Assembly: GCA_044450465.1 (NCBI GenBank)
Contig: JBIOJB010000014.1
Coordinates: forward strand, 1-39,386
Direction of reading: 5' to 3'
DNA length: 39,386 nucleotides
DNA from: JBIOJB01 sp044450465
GTDB lineage: Bacteria; Chloroflexota; Dormibacteria; Dormibacterales; Dormibacteraceae
The notes under the pieces are model-generated. The model was not told the DNA's origin, searched no databases, and saw nothing but the letters and a program-made list of their open reading frames with translations. Shown here in pieces: positions 32,614-39,386 of the stretch. The position numbers were made by a program, and so were the translations under genes. Position 1 is the first letter of the stretch; every line of letters starts with the position of its first letter.

Positions 32614-33366
32614 TCAGGGCATGGTCAGCCCACCATTGACGGAGAGCGTCTGGCCTGTGATGTAGTCGGCGTCAGGCGACGCGAAGAAGAGGATCGCGCG
32701 GGCGACCTCTTCGGGACGGCCAACGCGGCCGAGTGGTATCGACCGAACGATCGCGGCCATCAGCTTTTCTGCGCCCTCGCCGATGCCGGCGAGCAACGGG
32801 GTGTCGGTCAAACCCGGCGCCACGCAGTTGACGTTGATTCCGTGACGGGCCACCTCGCGAGCGAGCCCTTTGGTGAAGGCGATCACCGCCCCCTTGGCGC
32901 CCGAGTAGACGACCTCGCCGGTCGATCCGACGCGACCGGCGTCCGAAGCGACAGTGACGATTCGGCCCCAACCCTTCGTGATCATGGCCGGAAGAACCGC
33001 ATGCGTGACGGCGAGGTGGCCTCTGTAGTTGACGGCGATCACCCTGTCCCAGAATGCGGGATCGGTGTCTATGAACGGCTGGGCTCGGTCCCAGCCGGCA
33101 TTGGAGACGAGGACGTCGATCCGACCGTGCTCCGCAAGCGTGTCATCGGCCAAGGCCTTGGCGCTCGCGGCGTCCGTCACGTCAACGGTCCGAGCGGTGG
33201 CCGCGCCCGTGGCACGAATCTCGGCCGCCACCCGCTCAGCTCCCGCCCTGTCGATGTCGGCCACCACTACGATTGCCCCCTCGCTCGCCAGATCGAGCGC
33301 GGTGGCGCGGCCGATGCCGCTCGCTCCGCCGGTCACGATCGCGACGCGGTCTTTGAACCTCGTCAT
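32614..33366 (-). CDS. badH: BadH-like short-chain dehydrogenase
   Basis: The 250-residue SDR has TGGASGIG at 12-19 for NAD binding and a catalytic triad S141, Y154, K158. The sequence around it (NAGWD, ASDAGRVGSTGE, PGLTDTPLL, GQTLSVNGGLTM) closely recalls BadH, the 2-hydroxycyclohexanecarboxyl-CoA dehydrogenase of Rhodopseudomonas palustris. There it oxidises the ring hydroxyl formed after reduction of benzoyl-CoA. The recall is from memory and not an alignment. The gene overlaps the upstream subunit gene by ATGA. Its neighbours are reductase and ring-opening genes, which supports the same kind of step. Confidence 0.75.
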   Translation of the reverse strand: MTRFKDRVAIVTGGASGIGRATALDLASEGAIVVVADIDRAGAERVAAEIRATGAATARTVDVTDAASAKALADDTLAEHGRIDVLVSNAGWDRAQPFIDTDPAFWDRVIAVNYRGHLAVTHAVLPAMITKGWGRIVTVASDAGRVGSTGEVVYSGAKGAVIAFTKGLAREVARHGINVNCVAPGLTDTPLLAGIGEGAEKLMAAIVRSIPLGRVGRPEEVARAILFFASPDADYITGQTLSVNGGLTMP

Positions 33367-34136
33367 GAGGCAGCCCTCAACAATCCGCCGGAGTCTATCC
33401 CGCGGAGGATCTCGAGCTCCACGCTCGACGGCGGCTCAGTCTGGCCAACTTGCCCCGAAACCCCAAGGTCGAAGCCGGTCGCTTCCCGGACCTGCTTTTC
33501 GGTTACGCCAGGGTGGAGGGTGCGCAGTCGCGCGCGCAGCGAATCGTCGTCGAACGCAAAGGTGCACAGGGGTGTGACGACGAGCGCCGGGCCCCGGCCG
33601 CAATGCCTGCTCGACTTCCACTCGTGGGGGCCACCCAGGAATCCGGGCCCGCTCACGAAATCGACGCGCTCCACGAAGGTGCGGACATCGTGGGACATGG
33701 TGTAGAGCACCACCCGGCCGGCCAGAGGGAGAAACGGCAGGCCGACTCCGCCAGGGCCGCGGAGTCGCGGACTGGCCGGGTCGCCGACGACCTCGAGGTT
33801 GGCGTTCCCGTGGGCGTCGATCTGGAGCCCACCGGCGAAGAACACATCGAAAACGTCGCCCCGACCTTCGAGCATCACCACCTCTGGGAGAGGGAGCACG
33901 GCGTCCGCCTCCAGCAGGCGAGCGTCGCAGGACGAGGGCGGGATCGGGCTGAGGTGGGGGTTGACCGCGCCGCTCCCGCCGGCCACGAACCAGAGGTCGG
34001 GGGCGTGGGTTCTCTGCGCCAGCCGGCAGGCGGCCATCGGAAGAGCGCTGACAGCACCCATGATCGCGACCTCGCCGTCCGCCAGGTGGCGGCTCATCGC
34101 GACGGCCATCAGCTCGGGTACCGAGTACCCGCTCAT
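33363..34136 (-). CDS. CoA-transferase-family beta subunit, IpdB-like
   Basis: The 257-residue protein has the CoA-transferase I beta-subunit fold: ALPMAACRLAQRTHAPDL, FAGGLQIDAHGNANLEVVG and LHPGVTEKQVREATGF. In true transferases such as GctB the strand after HAPDL holds a glutamate that forms the CoA thioester, in a FExG context. Here that strand reads FVAGGSG, with glycine at position 54. The loss of this residue matches IpdB, the subunit of the steroid ring-cleaving hydrolase IpdAB. It is coupled by ATGA to both neighbours. A hydrolase role is inferred. Confidence 0.75.
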   Translation of the reverse strand: MSGYSVPELMAVAMSRHLADGEVAIMGAVSALPMAACRLAQRTHAPDLWFVAGGSGAVNPHLSPIPPSSCDARLLEADAVLPLPEVVMLEGRGDVFDVFFAGGLQIDAHGNANLEVVGDPASPRLRGPGGVGLPFLPLAGRVVLYTMSHDVRTFVERVDFVSGPGFLGGPHEWKSSRHCGRGPALVVTPLCTFAFDDDSLRARLRTLHPGVTEKQVREATGFDLGVSGQVGQTEPPSSVELEILRGIDSGGLLRAAS

Positions 34137-34969
34137 GAGGCAAGCACCGGTTCACGCTCCAGCTGCTCGGCCAGCCAGCCGGCGAAACCTTCGACCGTGC
34201 GGGCTCTGTGCAGGTAGTCACGCACGGCGGGCTCGTCGTAGGTGTAATTGCCATGCGAAGCAGTGGGCCGACAGCCACCGGGTATCTCCACCACGGCGCT
34301 GACCAGGAAGCCGGGGATCGTCGAGCCCATCGGCTTCCGTGACATCGAGTCCGTAGACACGACACGCTCGACCTGCACGACGACCTTCGCGGCGGCCATC
34401 GCCATGAGGCGATCGGTGAAGGGTGCGCCGGGCAGCCAGCACGTTCCGCGTTCGTCCGCCTCGGATGCGTGGATGATCGCCACGTCCGGGCGGATGGCGC
34501 GCGCCAGAAGCACGGGTTCGTTGGTGAATGGATCGACCAACGTGCGATAGCCGGTCGGATTCGACCTCGAGACGTCAGCCAGCTCCAGTCCCGGCGGCAT
34601 CGCCGAGAAGGGCATTCCGCTTGCCCCTGCGTGAAGGCCGTGCGTGATCGCCGCCTCATCGAGGTCTTCCACCTGGAGGGCCCGGCTTTCCGTGGCCCGC
34701 CGGAAGCAGGGGGCGAGCCCGAGGTGCTCGAAACCAACGTAGCTCGTGAGCACCCTATCGACGAGCCCCGACCCGATGAGGACGTCGGCGTTGAGGGCGG
34801 CGGACGGGCTGGTCACGAGCCGCTCGACGTGGCGCTCCTGCCGGATCAGCTCAAAGATCAAGGCCATCGGGTTGTTCTGCAGGTGCATGCCGCCGATGGC
34901 GAGCAGCCTGCACGTGCGCGGCAACAGCGCCGCGACCGCGCCGGCCGGCGTCGTCAACTTCGAGCTCAA
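34133..34969 (-). CDS. CoA-transferase-family alpha subunit, GctA/IpdA-like
   Basis: About 278 residues with the alpha-subunit fold of the CoA-transferase I family: LLAIGGMHLQNNPMALIFEL at the start, EDLDEAAITHGLHAGASGMPF in the middle, and AIIHASEADERGTCWLPG later. IpdA of the steroid hydrolase IpdAB uses a glutamate in its equivalent of the DLDEAA segment, which is present here. The start is probably TTG at 34969, overlapping the crotonase stop codon. It must pair with the beta subunit encoded next. Whether the pair transfers CoA or hydrolyses a ring is undecided. Confidence 0.75.
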   Translation of the reverse strand: MSSKLTTPAGAVAALLPRTCRLLAIGGMHLQNNPMALIFELIRQERHVERLVTSPSAALNADVLIGSGLVDRVLTSYVGFEHLGLAPCFRRATESRALQVEDLDEAAITHGLHAGASGMPFSAMPPGLELADVSRSNPTGYRTLVDPFTNEPVLLARAIRPDVAIIHASEADERGTCWLPGAPFTDRLMAMAAAKVVVQVERVVSTDSMSRKPMGSTIPGFLVSAVVEIPGGCRPTASHGNYTYDEPAVRDYLHRARTVEGFAGWLAEQLEREPVLAS

Positions 34970-35946
34970 CGGCTGGCTACCGGCACCGCTGCCTCAAGGG
35001 CGGCTCCGCAGGCCCCACAGAACTTGAAGGACTCGGGAATTCCTTTGGCACCGCACGACTTGCAGATGCCGGTGTACGGCCCCCACACGAACTCGGACGA
35101 TCGTTCGCTGCTGGCCCGTTCTCGCACGCCCACGTAGTCCGCCGGGCGCTTTTCCACAAAAGCCGACATGCCCTCCCACGGCTCGAGGGATGCATAGTGC
35201 AGCGCCAGCCAGTCACGGCCATGTCCGGCCGTCTGGTGCCACGAGAGGTCTTTCCAGAAGTTGACCTGCTGCTTCGTGTAGCGGGTGCACTCCGGGAACT
35301 TGTCGACGATCTTCGAGACCAGATCGGCCACCGCGCCGTCGAGCTCCACGTAAGGGACCACACGGTTCACGAGACCCCACTCGAGGGCCTGCCGAGCGCC
35401 GATTGGTTCGCATGTGAACAACATCTCCCGGGCTCGCCTGTCGCCGATCGTGATGGGGAGCCACTGGGTCGCGCCTCCACAAGCGACGCTCCCCACGCGC
35501 GTTCCGACCTGTCGGATCGTGACGTGCTCCGCTGCAACTGCCAGGTCGCACGCGAGGTTGAACTCGTTGCCTCCGCCCGCCACGATTCCATTCAGCCGAG
35601 CGATCGCGGGTTTGCCCAGGTTTCGAAGCATGTCGATTGCTTCCATGAAGTAACCCATCCACTTCCAGTAGTCGTGCGGGCGACGCAGGAAGGTGGACTG
35701 GTACTCCTTCACATCGCCACCGGTGCAGAAGGCTTTCTCGCCGGCACCGGTGAGCACCAACACCGCGACCGCGTCGTCGCGAGAGGCGTCCTTGAACGCC
35801 TCGATCATCTCGGCGAGCGTCTGCGTGCTGTAGGCGTTGTAGACGTCGGGCCTGTTGATGGTCACTGTGGCGACCCAGTCCGCCTTCCGGTAAAGGATCT
35901 CCTCGAAGTCGAACGACTCGGCCGGCCGGGCCTCCAGCTGTTTCAC
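34966..35946 (-). CDS. BamA/BadI-type ring-opening crotonase with C-terminal zinc ribbon
   Basis: The 326-residue protein is a crotonase with oxyanion loops FCTGGD (73-78) and GGGN (124-127). RQVGTRVGSVACGGATQWLP joins the QVGxxxGS of BadI with the GGATxxLP of BamA. Both known enzymes open a keto-ring: BadI acts on 2-ketocyclohexanecarboxyl-CoA and BamA on 6-oxocyclohex-1-enecarbonyl-CoA. After about residue 290 a zinc ribbon is appended (C295, C298, C310, C313), which neither reference has to my knowledge. The GTG start overlaps the upstream activase gene by GTGA. Exact substrate unknown. Confidence 0.75.
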   Translation of the reverse strand: MKQLEARPAESFDFEEILYRKADWVATVTINRPDVYNAYSTQTLAEMIEAFKDASRDDAVAVLVLTGAGEKAFCTGGDVKEYQSTFLRRPHDYWKWMGYFMEAIDMLRNLGKPAIARLNGIVAGGGNEFNLACDLAVAAEHVTIRQVGTRVGSVACGGATQWLPITIGDRRAREMLFTCEPIGARQALEWGLVNRVVPYVELDGAVADLVSKIVDKFPECTRYTKQQVNFWKDLSWHQTAGHGRDWLALHYASLEPWEGMSAFVEKRPADYVGVRERASSERSSEFVWGPYTGICKSCGAKGIPESFKFCGACGAALEAAVPVASR

Positions 35947-36788
35947 CTCGCTGCTCCTTCAGCCATGCGGCTGCGCTTCACCCACTGGCCACCCGCCTGC
36001 AGCTTGTGGACGCGGTCCAGAGCGAGCAGGCTTGCGCCAAGGCTTCCGTTGAACTGGCCCTGATTGCCGGCGGGGACGTTCACCGCCCCACCGAGCTGGG
36101 TGCTCAGGGCTCTGACAAAGGCCGTGTTGCGGCTCATCCCGCCGACAAATGTCACCTCGGGCTCCATGCCCACCCGCTTCATCAGCTGCACGGCTCGGCT
36201 GGCGAGGGAAAGGACGGCGCCGTACATGATGTCCTCCGGCAGGGCGCCGGCGGTGAGGTGGTTGATCACCTCGCTCTCGGCGAAGACCGCACACACGCTG
36301 GAGATCGTCACGGGATCGGAGGAGCCGAGGGCGAGCTCTCCGGCCACGTCCGCCTCGAAGCCCATGTAGCGCGCGGTCTTGTCAAGAAAGGCGCCCGTGC
36401 CGGCCGCGCACTTGTCGTTGAGCCGAAACGAGCGCACCTTGCCGCGGTCGTCGACCTTGATCGCCTTCACTGTCTGCCCGCCTGCGTCAAGCACCGTGCG
36501 CGTCATCGGGTAGAGGTACGCGGCGCCCTTCGCGTGACATGTGAGCTCGGTGATCTGAATGTCGCGCATGGGCACCAGATACCGGCCGTAGCCGGTGCTG
36601 GCGACGTAGTCGATCTCCTCAGGCAGGAGGCCCGCCTCGCCGATCACCTCCTCGAACGCGGTCTTCGCGGCTCCAGAGAGGTTGAATCCGGTCTTCACGA
36701 GGGACTGCGCGAGAACGCTCCGTTCCTCGTCCATCACCAGCGCTTTGGTGTAGGTCGCGCCGACGTCGATGCCGAGCACCCGGATCAT
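35943..36788 (-). CDS. bcrD: ATP-hydrolysing activase subunit, BcrD/BadG-like
   Basis: The 281-residue protein has the ASKHA ATPase fold: GIDVGATYTK near the N-terminus binds phosphate, and DAGGQTVK is the second phosphate motif. The two cluster cysteines, in KCAAGTG (C127) and VCAVFAESE (C166), are at the same positions as in the activator HgdC. Such subunits bind a [4Fe-4S] cluster between two chains and couple ATP hydrolysis to low-potential electron transfer. Presence of two different activase genes in a row favours a heterodimer, as in benzoyl-CoA reductase, and not a homodimer. It overlaps both neighbours by 4 bases. Confidence 0.82.
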   Translation of the reverse strand: MIRVLGIDVGATYTKALVMDEERSVLAQSLVKTGFNLSGAAKTAFEEVIGEAGLLPEEIDYVASTGYGRYLVPMRDIQITELTCHAKGAAYLYPMTRTVLDAGGQTVKAIKVDDRGKVRSFRLNDKCAAGTGAFLDKTARYMGFEADVAGELALGSSDPVTISSVCAVFAESEVINHLTAGALPEDIMYGAVLSLASRAVQLMKRVGMEPEVTFVGGMSRNTAFVRALSTQLGGAVNVPAGNQGQFNGSLGASLLALDRVHKLQAGGQWVKRSRMAEGAAR

Positions 36789-37699
36789 GCGCGCACCGCC
36801 TTTCGCGCCGGCACCATCGGGCGTCCAGCCACGGCGCAGACCTCGCACGACACGCCTGGTGCGTGGCGGTGTTCTTCGAGCTTGTTCTCCACCGAGATGG
36901 CTTCGACCGCACCTGCCGCACCCGATGCAGCCCGGTCCATGGCAAACAGGGCGGCGCCAACGGCGCCCATGTAGTGCGCGTCGGGACTCACGTTCAGCTT
37001 GGTGCCCATGAGGTCCTCGAGGATTTGAACCATGGCCACGTTTCGCGTGACTCCTCCCGTGAAGGTGACCTGCTCCTCCACTCCGACGCGGCGGATGAGA
37101 GAAAGGCTTCTCGCCGCGATGGCCTGGTGAACGCCCATCAGGACGTCCTCCGCCTTCTTTCCGCGGGCGAGCCAGCTGATGATCTCCGACTCGGCGAAAA
37201 CGGTGCACGTGGTGGTGATCTTTACCGGGTTCCTCGCCCCGAGCGCCAACGGGCCTAGTTCCCCAAGCGGGATGTCGAGGGCAAACGCGCCCGCGCCGAG
37301 GAAACGGCCCGTGCCTGCCGCGCACTTGTCGTTCATGCAGAAGTCCATGACCTGCCCGTTCGCGCCGACCCGGATCGCTTTGGTGTCCTGACCGCCGATG
37401 TCCAGCACCGTATGGGTCTCGGGAAACATGTACTGCGCGCCGCGAGCGTGGCAGCTGATCTCGGTCACCTGCGCGTGGCCGAAGGTCACCTTGTACCGGC
37501 CGTAGCCCGTTCCGATCACAAAGGCGACCTGGTCCGCGGTCACTCCGGCATCGGCCAACGCTGCTGCGAACGCGTTCTCGGCGGCCCTGGTCACATTGGC
37601 GCCGGTGTCGATGAGGCTACGTCCCACGATGTGCCGCGTCGCATCGAGGATCACGGCCTTGGTCTGGGTGGAACCGACGTCAACTCCTCCGACGAGCAT
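36785..37699 (-). CDS. bcrA: ATP-hydrolysing activase subunit, BcrA/BadF-like
   Basis: The 304-residue protein shares the activase fold: DVGSTQTK (7-14), DIGGQD (100-105), cluster cysteines C126 (DKCAAGTG) and C165 (TTTCTVFAESE). Its C-terminal tail has an extra CEVC pair not seen in the second activase. A GGGAGG site 7 bases before the ATG drives translation, 4 bases after the BcrB-like stop codon. It should pair with the next gene product to form the ATPase half of the reductase. A role in 2-hydroxyacyl-CoA dehydratase activation remains possible. Confidence 0.82.
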   Translation of the reverse strand: MLVGGVDVGSTQTKAVILDATRHIVGRSLIDTGANVTRAAENAFAAALADAGVTADQVAFVIGTGYGRYKVTFGHAQVTEISCHARGAQYMFPETHTVLDIGGQDTKAIRVGANGQVMDFCMNDKCAAGTGRFLGAGAFALDIPLGELGPLALGARNPVKITTTCTVFAESEIISWLARGKKAEDVLMGVHQAIAARSLSLIRRVGVEEQVTFTGGVTRNVAMVQILEDLMGTKLNVSPDAHYMGAVGAALFAMDRAASGAAGAVEAISVENKLEEHRHAPGVSCEVCAVAGRPMVPARKAVRA

Positions 37700-37703
37700 T
37701 GAG

Positions 37704-38999
37704 CTACCTCCCGACCGCCGGCATGGCGGCCTTGCGCGCGGCGAGCGCTTCGAAATAGGCGTCGACGCGATTCTTCAGCTGCGCCTCCGACCAGGCGCGG
37801 GGATCGACGAGGTCGGACTCGATGAACAGCGCGGGCACGTCGTGCACGCGGGTGATGTATTCCCGGCTGTCGGCCATGCCGGTAGAAACCGTGCGGCAGC
37901 TCTTGACCGAGTGGAAGACGATGCCATCGGCGTTCCACCGGCGTACCGAGTCGTACAGGCGATCCTGGGAGAAGAACATGTTCGACATCGACCGCTGGGC
38001 GGTGAGCACGAGCTGCTCGGCCAGGCTCTCGAGTGGGCGTTCGAGGTCAAAGGTGATGCCCTGGTCCAGGCCACCACCGGCGTAAGCGAGGTACTCCGAG
38101 CTGACGAACACGGCACCCCATTCCTGGAAAAGCTCCAGGAAGCGACGGAAGTACGGGTAACACGCCGGTCCGACCCCGTGAAGGCGGAAGCGCTCCTCGG
38201 CGAGCGTGCCCATGCGGTGGGCCACCCGGTACGCCATCTCCTCGTGGAGCTCCGACATGTATCGCGCGCCCTCGGGTGTGCCCCGATAGGCGCTGAGCAT
38301 GCCCATGTACGTGAGGCCGTCGCCGAGCACGTTGAATGGGGCGGGCGAGCTCTGGTTGAGATCGAGCACTGCCTTCCAGTCGGCCGCCATCGAGTTGACG
38401 TGCGACATGACGCCGCGCAGCCGGTCTACGTCAAAGGCCTTCCCGCTGATGCGCTCGCACAGTGCGATGAGCTCCTCGAGCTGGCCCTGAACGTAGCGCC
38501 GGTCCGCCTCGAACGCCGGCTCGCCGGGTTCCGATCTCCAGCTCGTGCCGCGCTGGCCCGGGAGGTCGAAGACAAACACGGGGCAGCCGTGGATTCGCTG
38601 CCAGATCTCGACCCACTTCACGTAGGTGTTGCACATGTTGGTGGCGATGACGAGGCTGGGCTTCGGGATGCGGCCGTTGGGGTGACGACCTCCCTGGAGC
38701 TGCGTGCCGACGTCGGCTTTCACGTAGCCGCAGACGTCGGTCGAATATCCGTGGTCCTCGGCCTTGTTCAGATATTCGAGCGACTGCTTCTTCACCGCGG
38801 CCTGAAGCGAGTTGATCTCGGGAAAAACTAGGTTGAAGTCGAATGTCCGGAGCACCTCGGCCATCGATCCCATGACAAAGGTGTAGGCGACCGGCGCGGG
38901 CTCGCCCTCGGCGATGGAGTTGAGCTCCGCGAACCAATCCTTGAAGAGGCGGTTGCCTTCGCGGCGGCCGCGGCCAACAAGCTCGTCGTTCATGGTCAT
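37704..38999 (-). CDS. bcrB: Benzoyl-CoA reductase/2-hydroxyacyl-CoA dehydratase subunit, BcrB-like
   Basis: The 431-residue protein belongs to the family that holds the active-site iron-sulfur cluster. Candidate cysteine ligands are C90 (DVCGYVK), C123 (TNMCNTY) and C368 (HSVKSCRTVSTGM). The end (ESDLVDPRAWSEAQLKNR) is family-typical. FNLVFPEINSLQAAVKKQ near residue 56 is close to BcrB/BzdO. The ATG at 38999 starts 8 bases after the stop of the BcrC-like gene; ORFs reaching further upstream are in the wrong frame for that gene. The order C-B-A-D is that of known class I benzoyl-CoA reductases. Confidence 0.82.
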   Translation of the reverse strand: MTMNDELVGRGRREGNRLFKDWFAELNSIAEGEPAPVAYTFVMGSMAEVLRTFDFNLVFPEINSLQAAVKKQSLEYLNKAEDHGYSTDVCGYVKADVGTQLQGGRHPNGRIPKPSLVIATNMCNTYVKWVEIWQRIHGCPVFVFDLPGQRGTSWRSEPGEPAFEADRRYVQGQLEELIALCERISGKAFDVDRLRGVMSHVNSMAADWKAVLDLNQSSPAPFNVLGDGLTYMGMLSAYRGTPEGARYMSELHEEMAYRVAHRMGTLAEERFRLHGVGPACYPYFRRFLELFQEWGAVFVSSEYLAYAGGGLDQGITFDLERPLESLAEQLVLTAQRSMSNMFFSQDRLYDSVRRWNADGIVFHSVKSCRTVSTGMADSREYITRVHDVPALFIESDLVDPRAWSEAQLKNRVDAYFEALAARKAAMPAVGR

Positions 39000-39007
39000 C
39001 ACGGCGT

Positions 39008-39386
39008 TCAGTCGAACAAGATCGATTCCACGAAGGTCTCGACCTCCATTCGCATGCGTTCGAGCCCGGACATCTTCTCCTCGAACTCGAGCATCAGATA
39101 GGGGATGCGGTGGGCTTCCAGCGCGTCGCTGTACGCAACCTGCTCGTCCATCCCCGGCTCGCACATCTTGGCCGCCGAGAGGATGGCCGCCTGAGCACCG
39201 GAGGCGGCGATGCGCTCCAGCAGCATCTCCTCTTTGGGCTTGCGGCTGTCGTGCTGCACCGGGCTGTAGCTGGAACCCTCGAGGTAGGCGGTCGCCAGGG
39301 CGAGCAGGGGGTAGGCCGTATCGTCGGGCAAGTCCCTGGTCAGCCAGCGCATCCCGATGTGAAGGTCGTCGTCGACGACGTAGCAC
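39008..39386 (-). CDS. bcrC: BcrC-like subunit, C-terminal end only
   Basis: The gene runs off the right edge; about 125 residues remain. It begins within CYVVDDDLHIGMRW and has a cysteine in ILSAAKMCEPGMDEQVAY, followed by PYLMLEFEEKM and a terminal helix. This is the ending of the second core subunit of benzoyl-CoA reductase or 2-hydroxyacyl-CoA dehydratase. The N-terminal part, including further cluster ligands, lies beyond the window. It is the first visible gene of the operon, and earlier genes may exist upstream. Confidence 0.8.
   Translation of the reverse strand, partial: CYVVDDDLHIGMRWLTRDLPDDTAYPLLALATAYLEGSSYSPVQHDSRKPKEEMLLERIAASGAQAAILSAAKMCEPGMDEQVAYSDALEAHRIPYLMLEFEEKMSGLERMRMEVETFVESILFD

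Noticed and set aside
33363..34969. Glutaconate CoA-transferase of glutamate fermentation
   Set aside because: The beta subunit lacks the catalytic glutamate context, and neighbours include BadH- and BamA/BadI-like genes, not glutaconyl-CoA decarboxylase or hydroxyglutarate dehydrogenase.
37596..38831. A 411-codon open frame on the plus strand opposite the BcrA/BcrB-like genes
   Set aside because: It is a high-GC antisense shadow: no recognisable domain, and the opposite strand codes for clear conserved proteins with coupled starts.

Overview
The window looks like a chromosomal segment of a GC-rich bacterium. Nearly every open gene has a long antisense shadow frame, starts are often GTG or TTG, and adjacent genes repeatedly overlap by 4 bases at stop/start. 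The gene types (ftsE-ftsX-M23 peptidase, ECF sigma factor with an HxxxCxxC anti-sigma, split DipZ-like thiol relay, DUF427, ABM monooxygenase) fit a soil bacterium of the Actinobacteria, Chloroflexota or Dormibacterota kind. The phylum cannot be fixed from the window. I saw no tRNA, rRNA, insertion sequence, phage gene or CRISPR array.

Layout. Positions 1-5.1 kb hold the end of a patatin-like lipase, three separate VOC-fold proteins, a P-loop kinase-like protein and a two-gene unit (minus strand) coding for a 722-residue membrane protein and a tiny zinc-finger protein. Positions 5.1-9.2 kb hold a redox and envelope-stress block. A TlpA/DipZ-like thioredoxin and CcdA lie on the minus strand, divergent from an ECF sigma factor and its zinc-finger anti-sigma. 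Both divergent units carry the same promoter-like element with identical 13-base spacing. A secreted beta-propeller follows. Positions 9.4-12.3 kb are an ftsE-ftsX-coiled-coil M23 peptidase operon. Positions 12.3-15.4 kb carry a class III nucleotide cyclase, a membrane protein coupled to a two-cupin membrane protein, a DUF427 protein and an ABM monooxygenase. Positions 15.5-19.9 kb hold a giant 1299-residue polytopic protein and a small membrane protein. Positions 19.9-30.6 kb are mixed: a NatA/NatB-type ABC exporter, a FeMo-cofactor-binding-fold protein, a COG4705 membrane protein, a YCII protein, a phosphoesterase lipoprotein, a cysteine-less glutaredoxin-like protein, an alpha/beta hydrolase, an enoyl-CoA hydratase-like protein, a CoA-type NUDIX hydrolase, a GntR regulator and a carboxymuconolactone-decarboxylase-fold protein.

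The most interesting part is the minus-strand operon from the right edge (39386) down to about 30.6 kb. In transcription order it has the C-terminal end of a BcrC-like subunit, a BcrB-like subunit, two activase subunits (BcrA- and BcrD-like), a BamA/BadI-type crotonase with an added zinc ribbon, a GctA/IpdA-like and a GctB/IpdB-like subunit, a BadH-like dehydrogenase, a class III aminotransferase and a GNAT acetyltransferase. Five consecutive junctions overlap by exactly 4 bases. Read together, the first eight genes look like an ATP-driven dearomatisation of an aryl-CoA (or a related 2-hydroxyacyl-CoA dehydration) followed by alicyclic beta-oxidation and hydrolytic ring opening. Two different kinds of ring-opening hydrolase appear side by side: a crotonase and a CoA-transferase-fold protein whose catalytic glutamate position seems to be lost. 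That combination is not a pathway I recognise as described. The assignment rests on sequence recognition only.
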